Shown here: one piece after another, positions 32,025 to 44,148 of the stretch
How the letters are laid out: each line of letters starts with the position of its first letter
Position numbering within the stretch: the stretch's first letter is position 1
DNA from: Bimuria novae-zelandiae CBS 107.79
Taxonomy: Eukaryota > Ascomycota > Dothideomycetes > Pleosporales > Didymosphaeriaceae
Direction of reading: 5' to 3'
NCBI GenBank assembly: GCA_010015655.1
Contig: ML976663.1
Coordinates: forward strand, 492,399 to 556,398
Length of the DNA: 64,000 nt
Program-made: the position numbers and the translations under genes
Notes under the pieces: generated by a model
What the model saw: the letters and a program-made list of their open reading frames with translations, nothing else
The model's database searches: none
Told to the model about the DNA's origin: nothing

Positions 32025-32756
32025 ATGGCAGACAATCAACCCATCCCGCCCGATCTCAAAGACCGCATGAAAACCACCTACGACGCCATAGCCCACACCT
32101 ACAACGCCGTCCTCGGCACCGTGCTCGACCCCATCCGCCTCGACTACCTTAACCGCCTGCTCGTCCTGCTCAAAGCCTCTTCGTCAGACACTATCAACGT
32201 CCTCGAACTCGGCTGCGGCGCAGGGCTCCCCGTGACAAAGACGCTCCTCGAGCACACCGACCCCACTATCCACGTAACCGCCAACGACCTCTCCCCCGTG
32301 CAGCTCGACCTTGCTCGCAAGAACTTGTCCCCCTACGTCGAAACGGGAAAATTAAAATTGATAGAAGGCGATATGACCACGCTGTCTTTCCCACCAGCGT
32401 CTTTCACCGCCGTGCTCGGTTTCTATAGTATCATTCATCTTCCCCGCGACGAGCAGACGGTGCTGCTGAAAAAGATCGGCACATGGTTGAAGCCGGGAGG
32501 GTACTTGCTTGCGAACTTTGCAGCTGAGGAGAGGGAGGTTGCGGTGCAGGAGAGGTGGTTGGGGGAGGAGCGGGGGTGGGCTTTTTGGAGTGCGTGGGAT
32601 GCGGAAGGGAGCGTGGGCATGGTGGAGGGGGCGGGGTTGGAGGTGCTGGTGAGGGAGGTGAGGGATTGGAAGGGGGATGCGAGTTTTTTGTGGGTTATTG
32701 GGAAGAAGAGAGATGGAGAGGAGGTAAAGGGTAAGAGTGAAGAGGGGAGGGCGTGA
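32025..32756 (+). CDS. Class I SAM-dependent methyltransferase
   Basis: Single exon. The frame is open from 31851, but the sensible start is ATG 32025 (MADNQPIPPDLKDRMKTTYD), giving 243 residues without the odd 58-residue extension. Motif I is VLELGCGAGLPVT (about 57-69), followed by the acidic-loop motif TANDLSPVQLDLARKN and the post-I segment EGDMTTLSFP. The motif GFYSIIHLPRDEQ and the strand KPGGYLLANF complete the Rossmann-type core. The C-terminus is Lys/Glu-rich. It should transfer a methyl group from SAM to a small molecule; the substrate cannot be told. It is the first intact gene right of the transposon block, starting about 0.2 kb from its edge. Confidence 0.85.
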   Translation: MADNQPIPPDLKDRMKTTYDAIAHTYNAVLGTVLDPIRLDYLNRLLVLLKASSSDTINVLELGCGAGLPVTKTLLEHTDPTIHVTANDLSPVQLDLARKNLSPYVETGKLKLIEGDMTTLSFPPASFTAVLGFYSIIHLPRDEQTVLLKKIGTWLKPGGYLLANFAAEEREVAVQERWLGEERGWAFWSAWDAEGSVGMVEGAGLEVLVREVRDWKGDASFLWVIGKKRDGEEVKGKSEEGRA

Positions 32757-33142
32757 TAGTAGGATGTTTATTCAGGACGCGGTATCATGGGACGGTATGG
32801 TTGAGGTGTAGGTATCACAGGTGTGGAAGTACAGAAGACCGAAGATTGGGTGTAGTCAACACATATAGCATGGCATGGCAGAGACTCGAGTGTTATGCGA
32901 GGTTGAATTCTGGAATTAGGTGTAAACGTAGTTTGTAAAAAGACCTCGTAGATTTAAAAGCAATTTGCAGTTAAGATTCTCACTTCGCCCGCTGCCCTCG
33001 AGACAATTCACCTTCACCCAGCGATGTAAATCTGCTTCACCTTGCCCACAGAGTACCCAACGTACCCAACGTAAACGACCCAACACCACACTCATTTATA
33101 CATCAACAACACATCTACCTCGAACACGGCTACTACACCACC
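32757..33142. other. Intergenic
   Basis: Between the methyltransferase and the next plus-strand gene. The stretch contains a C/A-rich leader-like segment just before 33143. No gene seen. Confidence 0.5.
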
Positions 33143-34060
33143 ATGGCCCAACCAACAACCCGCAACATCACTGGACGGGCTCTCCGTGCCGACAGCATGG
33201 CCGTCTCCACGCCTGCCGCGACGCCCGAGCGCACTCTCCCCGAGCGACATGACCACCCTACCGAGCACCACCACATTCCCTCGCACTACTTCCTCGCACC
33301 CACTCTCCCATCGCCCTTCTCCGGCACGCTCGAAGCCTCCCTCGACGCCATCCTCGAGTTCGGCGCCGCCTACCCCTCCGCGATGCCGCTCATGGACATC
33401 CTCCGCGCGCCCGTCGACACCTCCACAAACTGGTCCATGTCCCTAGGCCAAGTGCTTTACCTGGATACCGGACCGCTTCTTCCAGGTGCGCGGATGCTGC
33501 TCGAGGACCTCTTCTTCCTCGTCACGCGGCAGCTGTTTCCAGAGCAGATTGCGCAGAATAGGGGTGTTATGGCGCGGCTGTACGAGGCGAAGAAATCTCA
33601 GTCCATCCGCACTATTCTGCGGTACGATATGCTGCTCGAGTGGACGAAGCGGAGCCAGAACCACTGCATTGTCGTTGAGTCGCGGCAGATCACGAACACG
33701 AATGCGCCGCCCTCATCAGAGGCGGTGGCCGATTACGCGGAGGTGTATCCGGGACGGATGCCGCGGATGGAGAACGTGTGGGCGACGCTGATCGCGGCGC
33801 CCACGTTGGGGTGGGGAGCGCACAAGAGGGCCGAGGCGATGAAGCATCATGTCACGGGGCTGGACGAGCTGTTGCTGTTCACGGATGAGGAGGTCGAAGG
33901 GTGGAGTGCGATTAAGCTGTTTCAGAAGACGGTGCAGGTGCTGCTGCAGTGGCAGTGGTTGAGGGCGAATACGGAGCGGTTGGAGGAGATGGAGGTGCAG
34001 GGGTGGGTGGATTTGGAGGGACGGGCGGACGAGAACGAGTGGGTGAGGGATGGGAAGTAA
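33143..34060 (+). CDS. Hypothetical protein, 305 residues
   Basis: Single-exon gene with strong third-position GC bias. I do not recognise the family. The first ~45 residues are Thr/Pro/His-rich. The rest looks folded and mostly helical, with landmarks LDAILEFGAAYPSAMPLMDI, MLLEDLFFLVTRQLFPEQIA and LFQKTVQVLLQWQWLRAN. It has no signal peptide, membrane segment or zinc motif. The start ATG lies in a C/A-rich context (accaccATGG) typical of fungal translation starts. Confidence 0.7.
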   Translation: MAQPTTRNITGRALRADSMAVSTPAATPERTLPERHDHPTEHHHIPSHYFLAPTLPSPFSGTLEASLDAILEFGAAYPSAMPLMDILRAPVDTSTNWSMSLGQVLYLDTGPLLPGARMLLEDLFFLVTRQLFPEQIAQNRGVMARLYEAKKSQSIRTILRYDMLLEWTKRSQNHCIVVESRQITNTNAPPSSEAVADYAEVYPGRMPRMENVWATLIAAPTLGWGAHKRAEAMKHHVTGLDELLLFTDEEVEGWSAIKLFQKTVQVLLQWQWLRANTERLEEMEVQGWVDLEGRADENEWVRDGK

Positions 34061-35331
34061 GAGCGGCGCTATGAAAGGGGATGGGGATGATGGAGGTCAG
34101 CAATGAGCCGCTTTTCCGAGGGGGTTTGCGGTGCTGATATGGTGGTTTTTTTTTGGGTTCTCGGTGCTTCAGTTGCGTACTCAGACAGACCCAGACTATC
34201 TCTTTCTGGAGGGAAAATGTTTGGATAGAATGTCTCTTCTAATGATGATGTCCTTGGTCTTCTTTCATGGCATCCGAGGCGTGAAGTTTTGTGGGCAGAA
34301 CATGAGGGGTCTGTGGTGGGGGCGGTTTGCCAGGTGGTCGCCGGAGCGGCCGCCCAGTGTCCGTAGCGATGATGGCGGTCCGCACGCCAGTGAGACGGAA
34401 ATCGGACAAGATGCAGCACGCGTTCGCGCTAACATGGACATGCGAGCCACTCTGGGAAATCTGTTTCAAGATTCTACCGCTTTTGGTATTTACTGGGTCT
34501 CGCCTCGGCTTGGATGATGCAGTGCGGCAGATGAATCTCCGATAAATTGGCGGTGGTCTACGACACGACGGCATAGTGATCGTGAGCTGAAAATGAAAGC
34601 ATCAAGATGGTGGTAGGAGAGCTTGTTCCCTGGTGTGGCTGCGACTCGCAGACGACGTCGTGGTTTCGAAAAGAGGGGCACTATCAGGCGACTACGCAAT
34701 TGGCCCTTCTCGAAGGCGCCGCTTCGTGTGCTGCTCGCGTGGCTCTGCGTGTTTACTGCGCGCGTCAACAAATCACAACGAGTAGCACGCATCTCTGTGC
34801 AACCAGACGAAAAGACCAGATGAGAGCACACCACGAATGGCCGCCTGGATAGAGGCCGTCTTCGAGGTCGCCTGTGCTTCGCGCACCGACACGCCGCGGC
34901 TGTTGCGCCGACGGATTATTACGGTTACGGTATGCAAGCCAAGTGTGGACCCCTTCATTCTGATAAGCTACCCCATGGACCACCTCCTTTACGAGTTCAG
35001 TCGCCCCCTCCATTGCCGTTGATGTGTGCCAGTATTCCTTGCTTGCACGCTGTGCTAGTCACTCATTCTTAGGTGTCTGCCTCTGCTTCGGCGCTGCAAC
35101 CCATTCGTTCTGTGCATAGTTTTGGTCATTACCCCTAGCGAAACGCCCTCGTTCGAAACGCACCCGCCACAAGCACCGTTTGCAACCTCTGACAGCGATT
35201 CCACGCGCCAGGTCCTGCATGAGAGACAACGTACTACAGCATACGCAGACGGACCCCTCACCCAGTCACCCTTCTGTTTTGGACAAGGACCCTGCAGATG
35301 TCACCAAACTGAAAAGCGACGCGAAAACACC
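34061..35331. other. 1.3-kb intergenic stretch upstream of the RabGAP
   Basis: Several short open frames overlap on both strands (34131-34517 plus, 34069-34419 minus), but none looks real. It probably contains the 3' end of the preceding gene and the promoter and leader of the Gyp5-like gene. The frame upstream of 35332 is open from 35122 but not protein-like. Confidence 0.45.
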
Positions 35332-38300
35332 ATGGACGTGGAACAAGAAACCGCCGCCCAAAAAGGGCAGGAGACAGCTGAGCGCGCTCCTAGAGTCCAC
35401 ATCGATAGTCAGCGCCTGCCGACTGACTCGATGGTGACCGTCCCACTGTCTGAGACTGACGGTGTGCCCACCGCCGAGGACGAGTCCGTTTCGCCAGCGC
35501 TGCAGCAGCCGGCGATAACCATTAGGGAAGAAAAGAGGCTTTCTTCGCGGCCAAGCTCGGTTGAGCTCATGGAGGCGTTCGGTCGCCGCGGCAGTCACGA
35601 CCAGAGCACGCTTGCCAGTCCCACCATCTCCATTTCCTACGAAGATGCCCCCAAGACGCCCACCTCCGTCGAACGCTCGCGGAGCAACAGTCACGGCTCC
35701 GACCGGAGTGCACACGTCGACTGGGCCGAGCTGGAGAAGAAGGAGGAACAGGAGCCGCAGGAGGAGGGCCACGACGAGGTGAGCTTCCATGTACCTACCG
35801 GTTTAAGTCGGTTTAAGCCGGGTCGAGTCTAACATGCACAGGCAATGGCCCTCCTCCTCGCGCGTCTGGAGCAGGAGAACAATGCCCTCATGGCGGATTC
35901 GAAAGCCACCAAGGTTGCCGCCCGCGCCCGCTCACAATCCCGACCGCCCTCGATGCACCAGCTGCGGAAACTGGTCGAAGGAGGTACCGCAGACATGCGC
36001 GCCTCGCAGCTGCCCTCGCCGCCGCCCATGACGGAGCTCGAATTCTGGGCCGCTCTCGTGCGAGACTATCCGCAAACCGTACAGCGACTGCCCGTGCTCA
36101 CTCTCAACAAGATCCGTGGTGGCATCCCGGCGCCGCTGCGTGGAGTCGTGTGGCAGAGTGCTTCGGGAGCTAGGGCAAAGTTGATCGAAGACCAGTACGA
36201 CCAGCTATGTGGAGAATCAAGTCCCTATGAAAATATCATTAACAAAGATCTGGGCAGGAGCTTCCCGGGAGTGGACATGTTCAAGGACGCTGAGGGCGAG
36301 GGCCAGAAGATGCTGGGACGGGTACTGAAGTGCTTCAGTCTCTATGACAACAAGATTGGCTATTGTCAGGGCCTGGGCTTCCTCGTCGGCCCTCTGTTGA
36401 TGCAGATGGGCGACAAGGAAGCCTTTTGTGTGCTAGTTCGGTACGTATCCGCTCTCTAGCATCTGGTCCTGGCCTGTCTCTAACCATTAGCAGGCTGATG
36501 GAGGATTATGACTTGCGCGCCTGCTTTTTGCCTGATCTGTCCGGACTGCACCTCCGTATATTCCAGTTCCAACGTCTTCTGCAACAGCACATGCCCAAGC
36601 TGGCGGCCCACCTGGACGAACTTGGAGTTGAATCTGCTTACGCCTCATCGTGGTTTCTGTCATTTTTCGCAACAACATGTCCGCTCCCGATGCTCTTCCG
36701 TATCTACGATGTGCTATTTGCCGAGGGCGCATCGGAGACTATAATGCGCGTGGCGCTTGCGCTTATGAGGAGGAACGAGACGAGGCTACTCGCGCTGACA
36801 GAGTTTGAGGATGTCATGCAGCTGCTGTTGAGTAGGGCCATGTGGGACCCATACGGCCGCAACGTACGGTCCGCCGATGACCTTGTCAAGGACTTTGTCA
36901 GCTTCACAGAAGATGTCACACGGGAGAAGCTCCAAGTTTTGGAGGCAAGCTTCAGGGAAGAGCAGGACGCCATGTCGACGACAAAAGTGCAAAAATCTGC
37001 TACTTCGTTCCTTGGTCGATTGTGGGGCGGTTCCACCAAATCCGTTGCGTTAAGTCCCGGCCTGACCGCTCCGTCACGGCCCCTGAGTTTTCTCCGGAGA
37101 ACACCTTCCACCCAAAGTCTTGCGTCTACACTCAAATCTGCGGATGGATCCGAGTCATCTACTAACACCCAAAGTACAGCTTTAACGGATATATCGCGAG
37201 CGTCCGAGGCTCCGTCCATCAAAATCGGCCACGAGTCGAAAGCCATGTCTATCAGGACGGGTCATTCGTCAAATGATCGAGACCTGCACTACCAAATTGA
37301 GCAGTTGCTGATGTCTGTGAGCCAGTTGCAGCGCTCCAACAGCGAGCTCGAAGCTGCTCTTGAGAAGCAACGCGAAGAAAGGAAAGAGGACCACCGTATC
37401 GTTCGCACAGTCCTTGGCAAGATGCGGCAAAAGCAATCATCGCTTGCTGCCCCTTCGGATCGAGCGTATCGCCGTAGGACTACCATTACGGCTACAACAC
37501 TTATCCAAGCGGCTGGTGAGAAGCAACCAGTGGCACCTATGCCGCAAGGATTGGAGGACGCTGCCAACACTCTAGACGAACGATTTCCGACGCATCAGAC
37601 ACATCATCGCGCCTCTTCGATGTTTGAAACCAAGCAAGTTCTGCGCGACAACCTCGCCCGGATGAAGGAGCAGATGACTTCAGAGTCATTACGAGCTCAA
37701 GCGATAGCAAGGGAATTGAACGATGTGCAGGCTGACTTGAACATTTCACGGGAGGCCTTGAAGGAGACACGACAACGTTTGCAGGACTCGTACAACCAGA
37801 ACCAGAAGCTGGAGAAGACGATCCAGGATCTACGACAAAATGCTCGCAAGGGATCGATGCCCTTCTCAGATTCTACAACAGACTCCACGCCCTCTTTGTC
37901 GAGGTCGAACACGACAGACAGCGTCTTATCGAGCAGGGGTGGTGGTCTACGCGAGTTCCGCCTGGGCCGATCAGATTCCACAAAGTCGACGAAAGCCCCG
38001 ATCTCCTTTGCGAAGCGCTCGTCATCGCTCGCGACGCAGCAGGTGCTCACCACCACGGAGAACCAAAGCCCGGCCGACAACGAAGCCTTGCTTCTGGAGC
38101 TGGTGAACGCCAAGACGGCCGAAGCAGTCGCGAAACAAGAGCTGGAAGAGATGAAGAACAAATTCGAGCAGATGAAGAAGACGATGAACGTGCAGATGCA
38201 GATGCAGTCGCAGACGCAGACGCCGCCACCGGCAAAGGCAACGCCCGCAGCGGCAACACCGCCGCCGTCGACACCGTCTCCGGCTCCTGCGACGGCCACG

Positions 38301-38369
38301 GGTGGGGGCTGGGGCTGGGGCGGGTGGAAGAGGAGCGCAAGCACGAATAACGCTACGATACCTAAATAG
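35332..38369 (+). CDS. TBC-domain Rab GTPase-activating protein, Gyp5-like
   Basis: Three exons, 35332-35778, 35842-36440 and 36494-38369, giving 973 residues; both introns have canonical ends and matching phases. The N-terminal ~190 residues are acidic and Ser/Pro-rich. The TBC domain begins around residue 240 (LNKIRGGIPAPLRGVVWQ), carries the arginine-finger motif INKDLGRSFP and the glutamine-finger motif GYCQGLGF, and ends near residue 480 (LFRIYDVLFAEG). The C-terminal half has long coiled coils (about 640-760 and 870-930) separated by Ser/Thr-rich linkers, ending in a Pro/Ala/Gly tail. In yeast Gyp5 stimulates GTP hydrolysis on Ypt1/Sec4 at the Golgi and sites of polarised growth; that role is inferred here. 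The start is the first ATG giving family-like text. Confidence 0.9.
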
Positions 38370-39492
38370 GGCATTGAGGATTGATACCGCTATGTTGGAG
38401 CTTTTTGGTGTACATACACATGCATATGGGATTGACTGGGATGTTAATTGGAAGTAGCACCAGCGCGGCTGCGGCTGGTGGGAATGGGATTGGCAAGAGA
38501 TGGGATGGAATTTTTGGAGCGACTTTGAGATGAATGATACCTCGTGTTGCAGTTTCCAAGCAGGCTTCTTCATGACGAGCAGATGTGGGAGAGGTTTAAT
38601 TGGCATTTTGGAGCGTTTGTGCAATGCAATGCTTGTCTGAGGACAACATTTTCGTTCTGATGAGAAATCGTACGCGGAGGGATTGCCGGCATTTGACTTT
38701 GTTTATACATTCGATAGCGCGTCGGTGTTGGGAGGTGACGCGTTAAGCTTCGGAATTTTAGCCGTGCTCCTCTGCCGTGCTACAGCACCACGCGATTTTC
38801 CCCGGGTTCTAGCCCCTCCTTGGCTGCATCCCCTGTTATCCCCGCACGCGCTTGCGACGCCACCATTACTTCTGGATCAGTCACTTCGTTAGAGTATGCA
38901 CGATAGGGGATGGCGCATATGCGGGGTACGCGTAGGTTACGGCGACGGCGGTGCGCTTGTGAATCGTGGCGGGATGCTGGCGGTACGGCAGTTGTACTTT
39001 GGGGCTGAAGCTAGTAGACCTTGTTAAGCGATTCTTCGAGCCTTACTTTTATCTTCAATTGTCGTTAGGAACTGTCGAGCGAGTAGAGCACGCAGGGACG
39101 ATACTCGATGGGCGTTGTTGGTGTTAGACGTGTTGGTAAGATGCAGCATGGTTTCCCAAAACGCACGCCCGGGAGAGTCAGGGGAGCTACCTTGTGCATC
39201 CCAACTGCCGTTCAGGTCGGAATGATGTCCGGTGCTTTGACTTAGCCCAAGCGCGTGGTCTGGCAGTGTGATTGGCAGGAGGCTTTGGTGAGGTGTACGC
39301 TTGCACGAAGGCAGAGTAATTCCCGTGCCTGATACAAGCACCGCGTTATAGCGTACCGTGCCTGCGGTGGCTGCGTCGTGTATATCTGACGGTTGACCCT
39401 TGGTATTATGACGAGCGAGCGCTGTTCTTCTACTTCATCTTCAGAGGTTTAGCAAAGAGTGGACGTTACAGGACTGTTTAAAGAGGTACAAC
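38370..39492. other. Intergenic, 1.1 kb
   Basis: Between two plus-strand genes. No gene recognised; a 105-codon minus frame at 39024-39341 has no family features. Confidence 0.5.
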
Positions 39493-41622
39493 ATGGAGGT
39501 GGCACGGGATGAAAATGTACGTTTGCCCTCGCATTCCCTTGCTATGTTTCCATTCAAAATATTTCCTATGGAAATGCATCCCTCGCTCACGGGATGATGT
39601 GACTTTATAACTTTGTAACTTGTACCTATGATAGGGTTCAGGAGTTAACACTCAGAGCAGGAAATCCACCAGCTCGAGCGCGAACTGCACACCGAGATTA
39701 TCCCCGGGACGGAAGTCATGACTGATGTGGGTGCGCACCACTTCGTAAAAGGGGCGCACCGCACCGTGCTCGTCCCGCAGCCCTCGGACGACCCGCACGA
39801 TCCGCTGAACTGGAGCACCCCGTGGAAGCTCGTGTGCATCACGGCCGCGATCATGGCGACGTTTACGCAGGGTCTTGGCCCGCTCGCGCTGGCGCCTGCG
39901 TTTCCGGCATTGATGCAGGAGTTTGAGTGTAGTCTTGCGGATGCCGTGCAGTTTACTGGTGTGTGTATCTTGGTGTTGGGGTTTAGTAATTTTATATGGT
40001 ATGTCGAGTATCCCTTTCCCTACGTTTAGAGCTATCTCTTGAGAGACCTCCGGTTTGAGAAGGGGTTTTAACGGGGTAGAATGGGATCGATGCTGATGAT
40101 ATGGTGTGGATACAGGGTTCCCATAAGCACTTCCTTCGGCCGTCGCCCAGTGTACCTCGCCTCCCAGCTCATTAATTTCGGCACATCCATCTGGCGCGCG
40201 AAAGCGCAGTCTTACGGCTCTTTCATGGGCGCGTGCGTGGTGAATGGCATTGGCGCCGGTCCCTCGGAAACGATTATGCCGGCCATCATCGCGGATATCT
40301 TCTTCTTGCACGATCGGGGGAAGTGGAACACGCTGTACTGGGTCGTGTGCATGGGGTCGCTGATGGTGGGACCCATTATCAACGGCGCGATGGTGGAGAC
40401 AGTGGGATGGCGCAACTTCTGGTGGTTGAACACGGGGCTGTTCGGTTTGAGCTTCGTCATGGTCGTGTTCATGTTCCCGGAGACGAAGTTCCACCGTGCG
40501 AATGCTACCGAGGGGGTGGTACCTGAGAAACCGAGCCCGAGTGCCTCAGCTTCGGCGTCGTCGACGGAGAAAGGGGGCATCACCGCGTATGACGAGCGTG
40601 TCGATGGGAGTCCCGACGACGATGAGAAGATCGCACACGTGCCGACCGCGAGCTCGCCGCTTCCCGCCGCCGCCGAAGAAGGCCTCTCCCGCGAGGAGAC
40701 TGCTGCGCGGGATCCGTATCTGGGCAAAGGCACGCCGAGCAAGTCGCAATGGGCAATATTCCAGTCTAACGCCCATCCGCTCAAGACAATCCTGCTCGAT
40801 CTGTGGATTCCCTGGAAACTCTTTGCCTTCCCGATCGTCGAGTTCGCAAGCTTCGCCACGAGCTGGAGTTGCAGTTCATTTCTGACGCTGAACCTGACGC
40901 AGAGCCAGGCTTTTGCAGCACCGCCGTATAACTTCAAGCCGCTAATCATCGGTACGCTGCGCCCTCCTCCTACCTCCTTCCTTCCTTACCGCTCCTATAT
41001 ACTACTAGAAAATGTATTAATAAGACGCAACAGGATTTATGAACTTCGCCATCCTAGTCGGCGCTCTCATCGGGTTGGCTACCGCGGGCCCGCTGTCTGA
41101 CTGGGTCTCTGCGCGCTCGACGAAGAGGAATAACGGGATTCGAGAGCCAGAAATGAGATTACCGGCCATGATACCGTATATCATCATCATGTACCTGGGT
41201 AACATCATAGTATCGGTCGGATACGACAACCACTGGCCGTGGGAAGCCATCGTTATTATCGGGTTCACCTGTGCGGGCATCCAGGTAAGTCTCCCATCCT
41301 TTTCAAATCCTCTGTATCTGGAATACGGTACTGATGATGTTACCAGGTCGCAGCCATCCCCGGCATCGTCAGCACCTACGCCGTCGACAGCTACAAGCCC
41401 GTCGCAGGCAACCTTTTCGTCAGCATCACGGTGAACAAGAACGTGTGGGGCTACGGCTTCAGCAAGTTCATCACGCCGTGGGCTGAGAAGGCTGGGTTCG
41501 TGCCGCCGATTATGACGAATGGGAGTTTGATCCTGCTGTGGTGTTTGTTTGGGGGCTTGTTTTGGTGGAAGGGGAAGACGTTTAGAAGGTGGACGAGGAA
41601 TAGTTGGGTACATGATATGTAG
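39493..41622 (+). CDS. MFS transporter (HOL1-like group)
   Basis: Five exons are proposed: 39493-39516, 39661-39998, 40116-40951, 41034-41284 and 41347-41622, together 574 residues, all with canonical GT-AG ends and consistent phases. The 24-base first exon is inferred: the frame upstream of 39661 hits TAA at 39646, and splicing from ATG 39493 gives a typical leader ending EIIPGTEVMTDVG. Further landmarks are DPHDPLNWS, the loop 2-3 motif FGRRPVY, twelve probable membrane spans and a charged central loop (about 255-330, Ser/Glu/Asp-rich). This fungal MFS group includes many proton-coupled drug or nutrient carriers; the substrate is unknown. A shorter model could start at ATG 39718. Confidence 0.85.
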
Positions 41623-41971
41623 GCGCTTGGGGTTAATGAGGGATAGGAATAGGAGACGATGGAGGGAGGAGACCGGGGCGATGTCGAGGGTGTGAGGAAG
41701 ATTTGTATTAATACAGCTTGATAAACAGAAAATCGCCAGTGTATTTGATAATGAACCCGCCACCCCGCCTTGCAATAAATCTCCTCTCCCAATCGTCTTG
41801 AGCACCCAGCCACCCGGGCAGTCATTACAGGGTCTTCGCAAGCCCTTTCTTCAAGCAAAATACGCAAAACAAACACACAAAACCAATCTAAGACCCAAAA
41901 CGCCAAGGAAACAACACCACCACAACCCCCGTCTGTAATTACCTCACCCACCCGTACCGCATCACTTCTCC
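41623..41971. other. Convergent intergenic stretch
   Basis: Separates the 3' ends of the MFS gene (plus) and the unknown gene at 41972 (minus). Should hold both terminators. No ORF of note. Confidence 0.5.
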
Positions 41972-43262
41972 TCAACGCAACTCCGACCCAATCCCCACCC
42001 ACCCGGTCGCCTCATACCTCCTCAAATCGCTACTCATACACTCGATCCACCAGAACAAACTCAGAACCGTAGCCGTCCGCTGGTACAGCGCCTCCGGCTC
42101 CACACGTCGCACGATGAACTCATCTTCAATCAGAAAACCGTCGAGTGGAGTCCGCCGATGAAGCAGCTGATCCGGGCAAGGTCGGTGCGCAGGCGGCGTA
42201 TTCAGCGGCTCATACAGCCACTGCAGGAAGTTTGCGCCATTAGGGGTCGGTGCTGAGCGCATGACGGGGCGGACAGCGTGGGAGGGCTGAGGGCGCAGGG
42301 GGAGGGAGGTGAGAGGGGTGTATGTGAGCGTCCACCTATCGTAGCTGGGAGGGGAGGTTAATATAGATGGCCCCGAGGTGTGTTGAGTGGGCGTACAAGT
42401 GTACGTGTATAACAGGATTATGGGACAGGGTAATTGAGGGTTAGGGTGAGAGAGTCTGGGACTTACCGGAAACGCACATTCCGCGGGAGAATCCGGCGCG
42501 CCATGTAGAGCTCATGAAGCAGGCGGCGGTTAGTGATGATGGCGTTAGGGAGAGCCACTCTAGTGAGGAACATGTACCTACATCCCTTTCGTTAGAAACT
42601 TGAAGCCAAAAAAGGCAAACTGTGATCAGGGGTTACTCACAAATCCTGGAGGTTCCCAACGCCGTCCAGGCAACGCTCTTGGCGAAAGTGGTTCATCAAG
42701 TTGACCCACACCGGCTCTTTCTTTGAGGTTTGGGGGTTGCTGAGGTGCGCGATTATGACGGATGGGACGTCACGGCGGGGAGGCTGTAAAAGGGGTCAGC
42801 ATATCTGGGTATCCAAACTCGAGTTTCACTACGATGGCGCTTACCTGAGCAAATGGCACGCTCTGGAAATCAGAGATTGCCATTTCCGGCATAGGTATAT
42901 CGCGGATAAGGTCGTCGGGGTCGGGTCGACCTGGCGTAGGCGGATACACAGACCGAGATGGCCTGAACAGCGTCGGTGGTGTTGTAGCTTGTGCACCAAT
43001 GTTGGCGGATGCAGAGGAGCTGGGAACGACACCGACGTTGGCAGTTACCAAGGATCCGGAAATGCTCATTTGTCCAAGCAGGTTGTAGAGTGGCTGTCCA
43101 ACTATAGTAGGCGCGGGGTTGGACTCGATACTGTACAACCCGAGTCAGTATGAAAACGTCGCGGAAGTACCCAGGGTACACTTGAGCCATGTAGTCAGTG
43201 TAAGTTGAAGACTTAACCTACCGGCCAGGAGCCGTATTAGGGGGATTGTTAGGGGTCGCCAT
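41972..43262 (-). CDS. Hypothetical five-exon protein, 314 residues
   Basis: The gene is visible only after splicing: exons 43222-43262, 42845-43130, 42641-42783, 42467-42577 and 41972-42335 on the minus strand, all with GT-AG introns (92, 61, 63 and 131 bases) and fitting phases, giving 315 codons with stop. The product starts MATPNNPPNTAPGR, has a low-complexity N-terminal third, then a more ordered part (VNLMNHFRQERC, HELYMARRILPRNVRF) and ends SDLRRYEATGWVGIGSELR. I do not recognise a domain. The perfect phase agreement over four introns is the main evidence. A leader or extra exon upstream cannot be excluded. Confidence 0.65.
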
Positions 43263-44148
43263 CTCTTCTTTCTCTGGAGTTAAAGATAAAGGCAGGATGT
43301 GGAGGTGTAGGTATAGGTGCGGGTGTGGATGTGGGTGTGAATGTGGGTGTGTGTATAAAGGAATACAGAGAGGAGAGAGCGGCAGAGGGCTATATACCCA
43401 GAAAATTTAAGAAGCTTTTGTTCTTTTTAGTGTATGGAAGTTAATTCCGGGTGGTGAAGGCGGTGAAGTCAAGTTATCACTGCGTGTTGGCGACTCGACC
43501 TCGACATATCCACACGCCCACCCACGCGCCCACCCACGCGCTCGACGTCTTCAACCTCATGGTGGCACTTGCGCGAGGCAAGTGACGCGCCTAGGCTGTT
43601 CTAAAAACGTAATTGCGAACGCGGTGAAGCTCTACGGCAGAAGTCCACAAGGGCAAACGACAACAGTAAAGGTGATTGAGTCAACCTCAGGCGCCGCTAC
43701 CCGGTATTCTGCCGTGCTCTCATAAGCTTCACCTCTAGCGATTGCATATCATACATTAGGAGTAAATGATCTGGACGAGACTCGGGCAATAATGCCGAGG
43801 GACTACACCAGTACGTGGTGTGAAAGAGCAAGAGCTTCATAGAGTGGAGTCGTAAATTCCTACGTCGCACGGATAAACTTCCCGGTTTCCTCCATCCAAG
43901 CGAGCCAGAAAGCCTACTAGGCTGCTAGACCATGCTCATAGACCCCGTTCGAACCATGCACACAGTCTCCAAAGTATAATTCCATGAAAAGCAAACCCTT
44001 GAGCACAATTCAAAACCGGTGAATGTCCAAAAGCAATGTGGGGGGATATGATGCAGCCGATGTGAGTACGATAAACGCCAGGATGCGCCCCAAACGACTA
44101 CCTGTGACCAAGGAGAAAGGCGGTGACGTTGAGGTAAGGCGCGTGCGC
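43263..44148. other. Intergenic
   Basis: Upstream of the five-exon gene and downstream of the E2 gene, both minus-strand. It has a short GT-rich repeat (gtgggtgtgaatgtgggtgt, about 43320-43355). No gene recognised. Confidence 0.5.

Noticed and set aside
37697..38374. 225-codon minus-strand frame
   Set aside because: Antisense to the coiled-coil part of the Gyp5-like gene; low-complexity and Cys/Val-rich, as expected of a shadow frame.
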